Source: Methanoculleus frigidifontis (lineage in GTDB: Archaea; Halobacteriota; Methanomicrobia; Methanomicrobiales; Methanoculleaceae). Taken from it: 64,000 nt of DNA. Of this stretch, positions 1 through 7,045 are shown piece by piece. The position numbers and the translations under genes are program-made. Positions within the stretch are counted from its first letter, which is position 1, and the number at the start of each line of letters is the position of its first letter. Below the pieces are notes generated by a model that worked only from the letters and a program-made list of their open reading frames with translations, was not told the DNA's origin and made no database searches. Where the stretch lies: the NCBI RefSeq assembly GCF_030464345.1, contig NZ_VCYH01000002.1, forward strand, positions 186,001 through 250,000, given 5' to 3'.

Positions 1-400
1 GTGCTGAAAAGCGTTATTCGATAGGCAGCCTGCCGACATCTGAGAGTTTATCACTTAAGCAGCGGTCATGCATGCGCAAGATTCCGGCAAACCTGCCTGG
101 GCATTGTCGATCTGAAAAGGGAAGGGTATCAGCTCGCCAGTCCAAATTGGCCTCTCACATTGCTCTTCCGTGCTCCATTCCGCGGGGCGATCAGACACAA
201 TTACTTAGATATCCTTGTTGTGAACTTCGGGGAGCGCGAGTCTTGGTGTTGTCCATAATATGAGCGGGAAACGCAAATAGCAATCATTTAAGATGGAACG
301 CCCAAAACAATACCAATAAGAGATCATGAACCCATAATCCGGGGGGTGGATTCCCCCGGTGCTCATCAGTCAATACCAGGAAATGTTCATGTTTCGGACA
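1..400. other. Gene-poor stretch, nothing recognised
   Basis: I see no convincing coding region, RNA gene or repeat here. The longest open frame has no family-like sequence and no ribosome binding site. The stretch is AT-richer than the bulk of the window and leads into a decayed area. Confidence 0.4.
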
Positions 401-478
401 TTACGGAGGTATGTCAAGATTGACAGTAACCTCTCTCGTATTGCCCAAACGAATTTTGATCGAGATGGACATTGTCAT
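401..478 (-). CDS. 25-codon ORF or gene stub with strong RBS
   Basis: The minus strand carries a textbook Shine-Dalgarno sequence, AAGGAGGTGA (480-489), just before an ATG at 478. The frame runs 25 codons, starting MTMSISIKIRLGN, and stops at 401-403. A TATA-like box lies upstream at 562-573. It could be a real micro-protein or the 5' stub of a gene lost by rearrangement; the second copy of its leader at 741-764 supports the latter. I recognise no family. Confidence 0.35.
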   Translation of the reverse strand: MTMSISIKIRLGNTREVTVNLDIPP

Positions 479-480
479 TT

Positions 481-504
481 CACCTCCTTGTAAGTTTTTA
501 CCGT
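481..504 (-). repeat. Leader repeat, copy 1
   Basis: This 24-base stretch matches 741-764 at 20 of 24 positions. On the minus strand it is a leader ending in a Shine-Dalgarno core (GGAGGTG) next to the ATG at 478. The match suggests duplicated 5' ends of the same gene type. Confidence 0.45.
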
Positions 505-561
505 AGTGTTCCTCATCGGATTTTGTGAGAATCCTCGGAACAGTATTTGGTATTACAGACA

Positions 562-573
562 GGTTTATATAGG
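562..573 (-). promoter_or_regulatory. TATA-like archaeal promoter element
   Basis: Read on the minus strand this is CCTATATAAACC, a good archaeal box A. It lies about 85 bases upstream of the ATG at 478, leaving a leader of roughly 60 nt that contains the repeated sequence at 481-504. The core is nearly symmetrical, so direction is inferred from the downstream RBS and ATG. Confidence 0.35.
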
Positions 574-740
574 CATATCATTTATTGATATTTCAAAAAA
601 ATAGACCGAATGTTTTAAGTTAAAATGGTGAATAATACTAAACCATACTCACGAGTAGTATCCCACTCCGAGTATCGAAATGGAGCAATGTTCAGAGTGA
701 GTCGGGAATTGTTCATTGAGATCACTTGGACATAAGGTTA

Positions 741-764
741 CACCTCGAAGTAAGTTTTTGCCGT
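741..764 (-). repeat. Leader repeat, copy 2
   Basis: This is the second copy of the leader repeat. On the minus strand it ends in GAGGTG followed by an ATG near 733, but that frame stops after three codons, so this copy is an orphan leader. Confidence 0.45.
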
Positions 765-875
765 CCTTGAGCCCTGTGTTGTGAGTGGGGCTCAAGGGTT
801 TCCATTAAAGACACAATCGCTTAGACTAATTTTACTCTTCCTGTTCACATCCCTTGGCCAAAAACCAAATGCCCA

Positions 876-1126
876 ATGGACGAAACAACAAATCGAAGAC
901 TTTCATGAAAATCAAGTTTGTCACAACTGCGACACCATAATGAGGGTTAATCAACAGGTTCAAGCGACTTCTCGAATACAACGAAATTGGCGGAAATCTA
1001 ACCGAGGGACAAGAGGCAGACTATCATGCAGCAGCACTCTCTGGAGACTACGGAGACTGGGGAACGAACTGCACTACATACCAATGCCCAAAATGTCAAA
1101 AAGTCGTAGTAATCGAGATCGGGTGA
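876..1126 (+). pseudogene. Frameshifted small zinc-ribbon protein
   Basis: Two frames together give one sensible small protein. The first frame (to about 947) holds a CHNC pair after TKQQIEDFHEN. The second (about 947 to the TGA at 1124-1126) reads RFKRLLEYNEIGG and later a second pair, CPKC. Two CxxC pairs about 60 residues apart suggest a small zinc-ribbon protein of about 80 residues. The frame changes near 947 and the only nearby ATG (876) is also out of frame, so at least one indel and probably two have broken it. Function unknown. Confidence 0.35.
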
Positions 1127-1150
1127 ATCTATACGGGACCATTGGCTAGA

Positions 1151-2006
1151 ATCCAGGAGGACATCCTAAAATTATAAGACCTCTCAGATAATATTCCGGA
1201 TCATGGCCTTCCGGGAAATTGACGATGATCTCTGGGAAATCATCCGGAAATACCTCCCCTCGACGAAGCCGCACATCGGCCGACCACGGCGTGATCCCCG
1301 CGGGTTGATCAACGGTATCCTGTACGTCCTGACTACCGGGTGCACCTGGCACGACGTACCGGAAAAATATGGCACGAAATCGACGGTTCATCGGTATCAC
1401 CTCGAACTCTGTGAGAGAGGGGCGTACCAGGCGATCTTCCTCGACCTTCTCCAATCGGGATACGAGATCCGAAAAGTCGATCTCACGCATTGTTCCACCG
1501 ATACCAAGGATATCGTGGCTAAAAAAGGGGATCAACCGGCTATGATGGCTATAAGAAGGTAAACGGGAACAAGCTGAGTGCCCTGGTCGATCGAAATGGT
1601 CTCCCGCTTGCCTGCACGGTTTCACCTGCCAATACCCACGATTCACGGCTCTATGAACCAACCCTCGAAGCGTTTGAGATTCCCGGGACGGAGGAGCAAC
1701 CAATGATCATCTCGGCAGATGCGGCTTATGATGCCCGGGAGATTCGTCAGTACAACCGGAACCGGGGAATCAGGAGCAATATCCCGGTAAACAAGAGATC
1801 CCGGAGACATCCGAAACGAGGACGGCCATGCTGGTTCGATCCGGAACTCTACAAGAAGCGCAGTGCCGTCGAGCGGTTCTTCAGCTGGATTGAGGCGTTC
1901 AAGAAGATTACTCCACGGTTTGAACGCTATGAGCACTCATTCCTCGGGCTGATCCATCTGGCATGTGCCATGATGATCCGGAGAATTTTGGGATGAGTTC
2001 CAGGAT
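1151..2006 (+). mobile_element. IS5-family insertion sequence
   Basis: The element is bounded by imperfect inverted repeats of 23 bases: 1151-1173 and the reverse complement of 1984-2006 match at 18 of 23 positions, including ATCC at the outer edge and AAAATT at the inner edge. It is about 856 bp and encodes one transposase in two frames. I could not identify a clear target-site duplication, so the exact ends may be off by a few bases. Confidence 0.7.
1203..1996 (+). CDS. IS5-family transposase, needs -1 frameshift
   Basis: This DDE transposase is split over two frames. The first (1203-1562) holds the N-terminal IS5-type helix-turn-helix region, with TGCTWHDVPEKYG and the start of the catalytic core (DLTHCSTDTKDIVAKK). 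The second continues with GYDGYKKVNGNKLSALVD, then SADAAYD and a C-terminal domain with KRSAVERFFSWIEAFK, ending at 1996. The junction lies at AAAAAAGGGG (1521-1530). A -1 slip on the AAA AAA codons joins the frames without loss, as known for some IS5 subgroups. It could equally be an inactivating indel. Family call is firm, activity is not. Confidence 0.8.
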
Positions 2007-2262
2007 ACAGCAACAGAGCGATTAAAGAACATCTACGACAGTTGCCCCCTCAGGTTGGCCGATACACCTAATAAGATGAAAAGAGTGTCGATTTATGTCT
2101 GCGAGCACATCCGTCACGGGGACCGCTCTACAATCTTCCGGCGCCCCCGGCGTTCCATCACGCGGCCGATCGGAACATGGAACCCGGGCATCTGTTCATA
2201 CCCCTTTTCAGTCGCTCGCACCACATCGACGCATACGATACGCGGATAGGCTGCCTGCGTGA

Positions 2263-3375
2263 TCAGCAGCGGGTGACGACCGTCAGGACGTCCCCGTCGC
2301 TGAGGGTGTGCGCAAGGCCGACCCGCTGGGCGTCGTGCTTGACCGAGTTGCCCCAGACCTTTGCGTACCGGAACTTCTCCACGAAGTCGCGGTGGAGCCG
2401 GTTGCAGACGTCCTCGACGGTCGCGGGGCTCCGGATGACCAGCGGCTCGTCCATGTCGGCCGGCCCGCCGACGGGTTTTAGGAAGACCCGCATGAACCCG
2501 AGATTGTCGTAGATGGCGTCCTTGAGCTCCTCGATGTGGTAGCCGCTGTAGGCCGAGAGCATGATCGGCGGCTGCCCGAAGCGGTTCTCCATATCCTCTT
2601 CGATCTCGGCCCGCGACTCCGCGTCGACGAGGTCGACCTTGTTGACCGCGATGAACGCCGGGACGTAGACGCGGTTGCCGAACATGGCGTCGATGAAGTC
2701 GTCCTGCGACACGTCGCCGCGGATCAGGACGTCGGCGTTGACTATCTTGCTCTCCGCGAGGATCGAGCGGATGTCGTCGATATCGAGCTCGGCCGTCCCG
2801 ACGGTGTTCAGCCTGACACCGCCGCTCCCCGCCTTTTTGATGGTGACGTCCGGCCGGATGCGGTTGATCCGGATGCCGGCGTCGTAGAGTTCGCGGAGCA
2901 GCACGTCGACGTGCTTTTCGTTGAAGACGTCCACCAGCACCAGGATGAGGTCCGCGCCCCTGACGACGGCGATGACCTCTTTCCCGCGCCCCTTGCCGAT
3001 CGCCGCGCCGGCGATGAGCCCGGGTATATCGAGGACCTGGATCTTCGCGCCCCGGTGCTCGAGTGCGCCCGGGATCACCGTCAGGGTGGTGAACGCATAC
3101 GATGCGGTCTCACTCTCGGTGCCGGTGAGCGTGTTGAGCAGCGTACTCTTACCGACCGACGGGAACCCCACGAGGACGACCGTCGCGTCGCCGGACTTCT
3201 TGACCGAATACCCCTCCCCGCCGCCGCTCGACGCCATGGCACGCGCTACGGCCTCGTCCCGGATCTTCGCGAGCTTCGCCTTGAGGCGGCCGATGTGCTT
3301 CGATGTCGCCTTGTTGTACGGGGTCTTCTTTAATTCGTCTTCGATTTCCCGTATCTGCTCTTCTACACTGCTCAT
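2263..3375 (-). CDS. DRG-family GTP-binding protein with TGS domain
   Basis: This 370-aa protein is an Obg/DRG-type GTPase, thought to act on the ribosome or in translation control in archaea and eukaryotes. An N-terminal charged helical region (1-60) is followed by a G domain with Walker A GFPSVGKST (70-78), DIPG (116-119) and NKVD near 243. The C-terminal TGS domain covers about 295-368 and ends near LSDGDVLTVVT. Length and order match archaeal DRG proteins. It stands alone, with no operon partner. Confidence 0.93.
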   Translation of the reverse strand: MSSVEEQIREIEDELKKTPYNKATSKHIGRLKAKLAKIRDEAVARAMASSGGGEGYSVKKSGDATVVLVGFPSVGKSTLLNTLTGTESETASYAFTTLTVIPGALEHRGAKIQVLDIPGLIAGAAIGKGRGKEVIAVVRGADLILVLVDVFNEKHVDVLLRELYDAGIRINRIRPDVTIKKAGSGGVRLNTVGTAELDIDDIRSILAESKIVNADVLIRGDVSQDDFIDAMFGNRVYVPAFIAVNKVDLVDAESRAEIEEDMENRFGQPPIMLSAYSGYHIEELKDAIYDNLGFMRVFLKPVGGPADMDEPLVIRSPATVEDVCNRLHRDFVEKFRYAKVWGNSVKHDAQRVGLAHTLSDGDVLTVVTRC

Positions 3376-3559
3376 TGTTTGTTCATATACGTATGATCGA
3401 GAGCTACTTATTGGTGACTGTGGCCGCTATCGGCGGAATGAAACCGCGTGCCGGGCGAATACGGCCGCAATCGGTCTGCGAACGGCATCGCTGCCCGCCA
3501 CGCCGAGAAGAATACATTTAAGTACCACTGCGTCCAACAATATAGAGCACACCACGTGC

Positions 3560-3634
3560 GCTGCTATAGTGTAGTCCGGCCAATCATGTAGGACTCTCAC
3601 TCCTACGACTGGGGTTCGAATCCCCATAGCAGCA
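3560..3634 (+). tRNA. tRNA-Glu (anticodon CTC)
   Basis: A full cloverleaf can be drawn. The acceptor stem pairs GCTGCTA (3560-3566) with TAGCAGC (3627-3633), with discriminator A at 3634. The anticodon stem TAGGA/TCCTA encloses loop CTCTCAC with anticodon CTC at 3596-3598. The T arm is TGGGG-TTCGAAT-CCCCA. The CCA end is not encoded. An AT-rich box near 3510-3520 may be its promoter. Confidence 0.95.
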
Positions 3635-3639
3635 TTCCT

Positions 3640-3958
3640 TTTTCAGGTTCGAATCTTTTCGCCAGCGTTGTATCATCTGTTTCGACCTCTCTTGCACGGC
3701 AGTGTTTCCGGCACAGCCATCCGGGAGGCTTTTGCCAAAGGCCCGCGCCGACGCCGACCTCATTACCGGGTTTGCGACGCAGGTCCGGGCAAGCGCACGG
3801 GGTCACCCCGGGCAGTACGGCATCATCCGGCAGGAGGGGCCGCAGAGTGTGAAAACGGTTGTCGAGGCCGCCGAAGCGGTCGCGGAGGCCCCGAACGATC
3901 CGGAGACGTTCGCGATCTCCTCGAAGCCCGGGCGGGGAGGACCTGCGGGGAGACGTGA
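3640..3958 (+). other. Unassigned decayed stretch downstream of tRNA
   Basis: Several short open frames overlap here with no recognisable family. The plus frame from 3702 looks protein-like in places (ADADLITGFATQVRAS), but I cannot connect it to anything. It leads into a broken GNAT gene, so I take it as part of a degraded region beside the tRNA. Confidence 0.35.
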
Positions 3959-4339
3959 CCGGGGAAACTCGACTCCGAGATAGCAGGCTTCTTCACCCTC
4001 GTCACCGACTGCATCGGTGCGCAGTAGGTCGGCCCACAGGATGGGAAACGAGGGTATCCTTACCGGAAATATCCGGCGATAAAAATTGCCCGGCTGGCGA
4101 CATCGACGAAGTATCAGAACAGAGGCATCGGGTTTCTGATGCTCGGCGAGGTCCTGGCGCTCACGATAAAGCTGTCCGGGTACGTCGGTTGCAGGATCAT
4201 CACTGTGGACTCGAAACGCGAATCCGTAGGATTCTACGAGAAGTTCGGGTTCAAACGTGCAACCAGCAAACTCTCCGACCCGGTCCACCTGTATATGGAC
4301 TACCACAAACTGCTGGAGGAAGAGCACCTGACGGGATGA
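3959..4339 (+). pseudogene. Broken GNAT acetyltransferase
   Basis: In one frame the sequence reads as the core of a GCN5-related N-acetyltransferase: SEIAGFFTLVTDCIGAQ, an in-frame TAG at 4025-4027, then VGPQDGKRG, KYPAIKIARLAT, the acetyl-CoA-loop region KYQNRGIGFLMLGEVL and the C-terminal VGFYEKFGFKRA. A TGA at 3956 cuts off the N-terminus. Known relatives include TacT/AtaT-type toxins, but no DUF1778-like antitoxin is visible. The part from the ATG at 4139 alone would give 66 residues, too short to fold as a GNAT domain. Confidence 0.65.
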
Positions 4340-4525
4340 GGGTGCGATTTTGGGCTTACTTAGCGTGGTGCAGGGACGGATCGAAGCCCGGGCGAGGATG
4401 GTGAGCGAGCTTATCGAGGAGAAGAAGCGGAAGGGCGAGCGGTGATCCATTCCGCCCTACCCTTTTCGCCGCAGGGCTACCTTTTCCAGCACCCCACCAT
4501 ATCATGTACGGTAACCAGGGCTAAC

Positions 4526-4540
4526 GGTGCACCGTGCACC
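4526..4540. promoter_or_regulatory. 15-bp palindrome upstream of fic
   Basis: GGTGCAC-C-GTGCACC is a perfect inverted repeat. It lies inside a larger one formed by TAACGG (4522-4527) and CCGTTA (4548-4553). It is about 95 bases before the fic start and may be an operator. Confidence 0.45.
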
Positions 4541-4549
4541 GCTCCCTCC

Positions 4550-4565
4550 GTTAAGCAGACTTAAC
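4550..4565. promoter_or_regulatory. Inverted repeat GTTAAG-N4-CTTAAC upstream of fic
   Basis: This perfect 6-4-6 inverted repeat sits just upstream of an AT-rich TATA-like stretch (GAAGATATACC, near 4573-4583). The position fits repressor binding near the transcription start of fic. The Fic protein has its own winged helix, so autoregulation is possible. Confidence 0.4.
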
Positions 4566-4634
4566 GTAGAAGAAGATATACCGCTGTAAGTAAACTAAAG
4601 TTATCATAGAGATCATTCATCTCGCAGGTGATCC

Positions 4635-5795
4635 ATGCAAGAGAGCCGAAGTGGAGATTTTGTTCATCAAAAAGACGGCTATAACGCTTTCATACCAAAA
4701 GGCCTCCCGCCCGATCCGCCGATCGCGTACGACGAAACGCTGCAGTGCCTGCTCTCCGAAGCCGACCGGGCGCTTGCACGGCTCGACGGTATGTCGATGA
4801 CGCTCCCGAACCCGGACCTGTTCATCGCGATGTACATGAAGAAGGAGGCGTTGCTGAGCTCGCAGATCGAGGGGACGCAGGCGTCACTCAAAGGAGTCCT
4901 CGAATTCGAGGCGAACCTGAAACCGAGAGATAACATCAACGATCTCCGCGAGGTCATCAACTATCTGCGGGCTATGGACGACGGGCTGAAACAGATCAAG
5001 AGCACTCCAATATCCCTGAACCTCGTCAAGGATATCCACCGTATTCTGATCAAAGGCACGCGGGGATCGGATCGGCAGCCGGGGAATTTCCGGACCGTCC
5101 AGAATTACATAGCCCCGTCAGGAGCAACCTCCATCAGCGATGCCGTCTTTGTCCCGCCACCCCCACAGCGTGTGGACGACCTGATGAAAGATCTGGAGGA
5201 CTTCATCCTCTCGAAAGACTCTACCCCACCACTCATCAAGATCGCGCTCATTCACGCTCAGTTCGAGACCATCCACCCGTTCCTGGACGGAAACGGCCGG
5301 ATGGGACGGATGCTCATCACGTTTTATCTCTGCTGGAAGGGGATTCTCGCACGGCCTCTCCTGTACTTGAGTATCTACCTGAAAAGGCACCGGGAGGAGT
5401 ACTACCGGATTCTCAACAATATCCGGACGGACGGAGAATGGGAGGCATGGCTCACGTTCTTCCTGCGCGGGGTCGTTGAGGTCTCGAATGAGTCGCTTGC
5501 GTCGGCAAAAGAAGTGATCCGGCTGAAGGACGACGTTGTCGATACGCTTCTTAAGAACAATATCGGCGGGGCGAACGCCGTGAAACTGGTGTATGCACTC
5601 TTCGACGAGCCGATCATCACCGCGCCGGAGGCGGCGAAGGTGCTCGGGGTGAGCGGACCGGCCGCCTACCAGTTGATTAAGAAGCTCGAGGATATCGGCA
5701 TCCTGAAAGAGATTACCGGAAAGCAGCGATTCAGGCAGTACATGTTCGCGGATTATATCGCGATCATCGAACGGGGGACCCGAACGGGTCCGTGA
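4635..5795 (+). CDS. Fic-domain AMPylase-like protein with winged helix
   Basis: This 386-aa protein has the usual Fic_N plus Fic layout. The catalytic motif HPFLDGNGR is at 214-222, followed by the conserved MGR. An N-terminal inhibitory motif of the [S/T]xxxE[G/N] type, SSQIEG, is at 75-80, so this is a class II Fic protein in which the glutamate restrains ATP use. A winged-helix-like C-terminus (about 310-380) includes ITAPEAAKVLGVSGPAAYQLIKKLE. Such proteins transfer AMP or related groups to protein hydroxyls; the target is unknown. All key residues are present. Confidence 0.92.
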   Translation: MQESRSGDFVHQKDGYNAFIPKGLPPDPPIAYDETLQCLLSEADRALARLDGMSMTLPNPDLFIAMYMKKEALLSSQIEGTQASLKGVLEFEANLKPRDNINDLREVINYLRAMDDGLKQIKSTPISLNLVKDIHRILIKGTRGSDRQPGNFRTVQNYIAPSGATSISDAVFVPPPPQRVDDLMKDLEDFILSKDSTPPLIKIALIHAQFETIHPFLDGNGRMGRMLITFYLCWKGILARPLLYLSIYLKRHREEYYRILNNIRTDGEWEAWLTFFLRGVVEVSNESLASAKEVIRLKDDVVDTLLKNNIGGANAVKLVYALFDEPIITAPEAAKVLGVSGPAAYQLIKKLEDIGILKEITGKQRFRQYMFADYIAIIERGTRTGP

Positions 5796-5809
5796 GACGA
5801 GTGCGGACT

Positions 5810-6058
5810 ATGACCTATACTATCTGGATTATTCCGAGCGACGAGGACGAGGGGTTCATCGCCGTCGTCCCGGAGCTTGCCGGCTGCTCTGCATTCGGTG
5901 AGACCGAAGAGGAGGCTTTCGGCGAAGCGGCGGTGGCCGTCGACCTCTGGCTCAAGACCGCCCGGCAGGAGGGGCGGGAGATCCCGGAGCCGGGCGGCCG
6001 GGAGAGCCTCGCGGATATTCTTGCAGGGAAGGGTGGCTGTCGCGAGCAGATGGCGTGA
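5810..6058 (+). CDS. Orphan HicB-like antitoxin
   Basis: The 82-aa product (MTYTIWIIPSDEDEGF) has the HicB fold signature: a beta-strand start, EGFIAVVPELAGCSAFGET and a following helix with EEEAFGEAAVAVDLWL. I chose the ATG at 5810 over the GTG at 5792 because homologues start right at the first strand. No hicA gene lies next to it, so it may be a solitary regulator or a leftover. It begins 15 bases after the fic stop and may be co-transcribed with it. Confidence 0.75.
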   Translation: MTYTIWIIPSDEDEGFIAVVPELAGCSAFGETEEEAFGEAAVAVDLWLKTARQEGREIPEPGGRESLADILAGKGGCREQMA

Positions 6059-6274
6059 CCTCTTTTTGATAAGACATGATTTTGAAGGGGGAGGAGCACA
6101 TCTCCCCAAACAATTCGGCACCTTTCGGTATCGAGCGTTTACACATTCACTTCCACCACCGTTGCCCACTCTTTTTAATCCGGGTTTCCCCACGCTGAAT
6201 CAAGCGGTGCACGAAAACCGGCCTCTCCCTTCGAGAACGTCGACACACCGCAAAGTACAGCAACGAGGTTACGC

Positions 6275-6535
6275 ATGAAACGAAAACCGCGACCCGTAAC
6301 CCGGGACGACATCGAGGCCTTCGAGAAGCAGTATCCGCTGTATCGGGGCATCGGGAGACTGATGCTCCGCGAGGGCATCTGGATCCTGGTAGAATCGAAA
6401 AGAGAACGCGAATCTATCTGCGGCGGCAGCCGGGCACACCAAAATGTTCACAGCACCAGGATGCACCAGGCCGCCAATGGTACTCGGCACTGCAACGATA
6501 TAAGCGTGTCCGCCCCCGGAGCGTGCCCGCGATGA
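6275..6535 (+). CDS. Hypothetical protein, first gene of the replication operon
   Basis: The 86-aa frame starts MKRKPRPVTRDDIEAF and is basic and helical at first; the second half is low in structure and rich in His, Asn and Ser. Its TGA overlaps the next gene's ATG (ATGA at 6532-6535), which supports translation. I recognise no family. The unusual second half could mean that only the first 45 or so residues belong to the original gene. Confidence 0.45.
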   Translation: MKRKPRPVTRDDIEAFEKQYPLYRGIGRLMLREGIWILVESKRERESICGGSRAHQNVHSTRMHQAANGTRHCNDISVSAPGACPR

Positions 6536-6711
6536 GTCCGGAGGGACAGGCACCGAACGCGGTCCCGCTCTATCTCGTCGCACAGGTGGTGGCAAACGCG
6601 GTCGGCCGGCACGGCAAGGCACTCCGGGAGATCCACATCATCCGGACGGCCGGCCACTACTACACAGTCACGGCCATAACCGGGCAGGAGGCGGGCGGCA
6701 ATGAATACTGA
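6532..6711 (+). CDS. Small hypothetical protein of the replication operon
   Basis: This 59-aa protein begins MSPEGQAPNAVPLYLVAQ and contains a helix followed by a strand-like IIRTAGHYYTVTAITG. I chose the ATG at 6532 because it overlaps the previous stop; a GTG at 6523 is possible. It overlaps the next gene by 11 bases. Function unknown; small genes like this often precede rep genes in archaeal plasmids and proviruses. Confidence 0.5.
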   Translation: MSPEGQAPNAVPLYLVAQVVANAVGRHGKALREIHIIRTAGHYYTVTAITGQEAGGNEY

Positions 6712-7045
6712 ACCCGGGACGATCTCCTACGGCCTCGGCGGGGTGCTCCACATCCTTGTCGACGCCGAGCGTTACCGGATCGAGCCGGAGGACGTGAAGG
6801 CGCTGCTCTTCTCCGGGCGGGTGGTGCCGATCACCCAGGACTGCTCGAAGGCCAAGCGGGAGGACTACCTGATCTGCGACGTCGCCATCGAGGGGCATGC
6901 CGCGATCAACCGCTCCGGCAAGGCCGTTGCGCTCCACACCCGCGTCGGGTCGTACATCGTCCCGGTGGTCAGCCTGCAGCGGGTGGCGCGGGGCGAGGCT
7001 GTGAGCGCTCCGCTCTTCCCGATTATCCCGGGGGAGACGGGATGA
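6701..7045 (+). CDS. Hypothetical protein upstream of the primase-helicase
   Basis: The 114-aa product starts MNTEPGTISYGLGG and has alternating beta strands (LHILVDAERYRI, YLICDVAIEG, SYIVPVVSLQRVARG). It has no cysteine pair or nucleotide motif. Its TGA overlaps the primase-helicase start (ATGA at 7042-7045), so it is probably translated with it and may serve replication or its control. No family recognised. Confidence 0.6.
   Translation: MNTEPGTISYGLGGVLHILVDAERYRIEPEDVKALLFSGRVVPITQDCSKAKREDYLICDVAIEGHAAINRSGKAVALHTRVGSYIVPVVSLQRVARGEAVSAPLFPIIPGETG

Noticed and set aside
4332-4445. Short frame ending MVSELIEEKKRKGER
   Set aside because: Only about 37 codons without a start signal; may be a remnant tail, but I cannot assign it.
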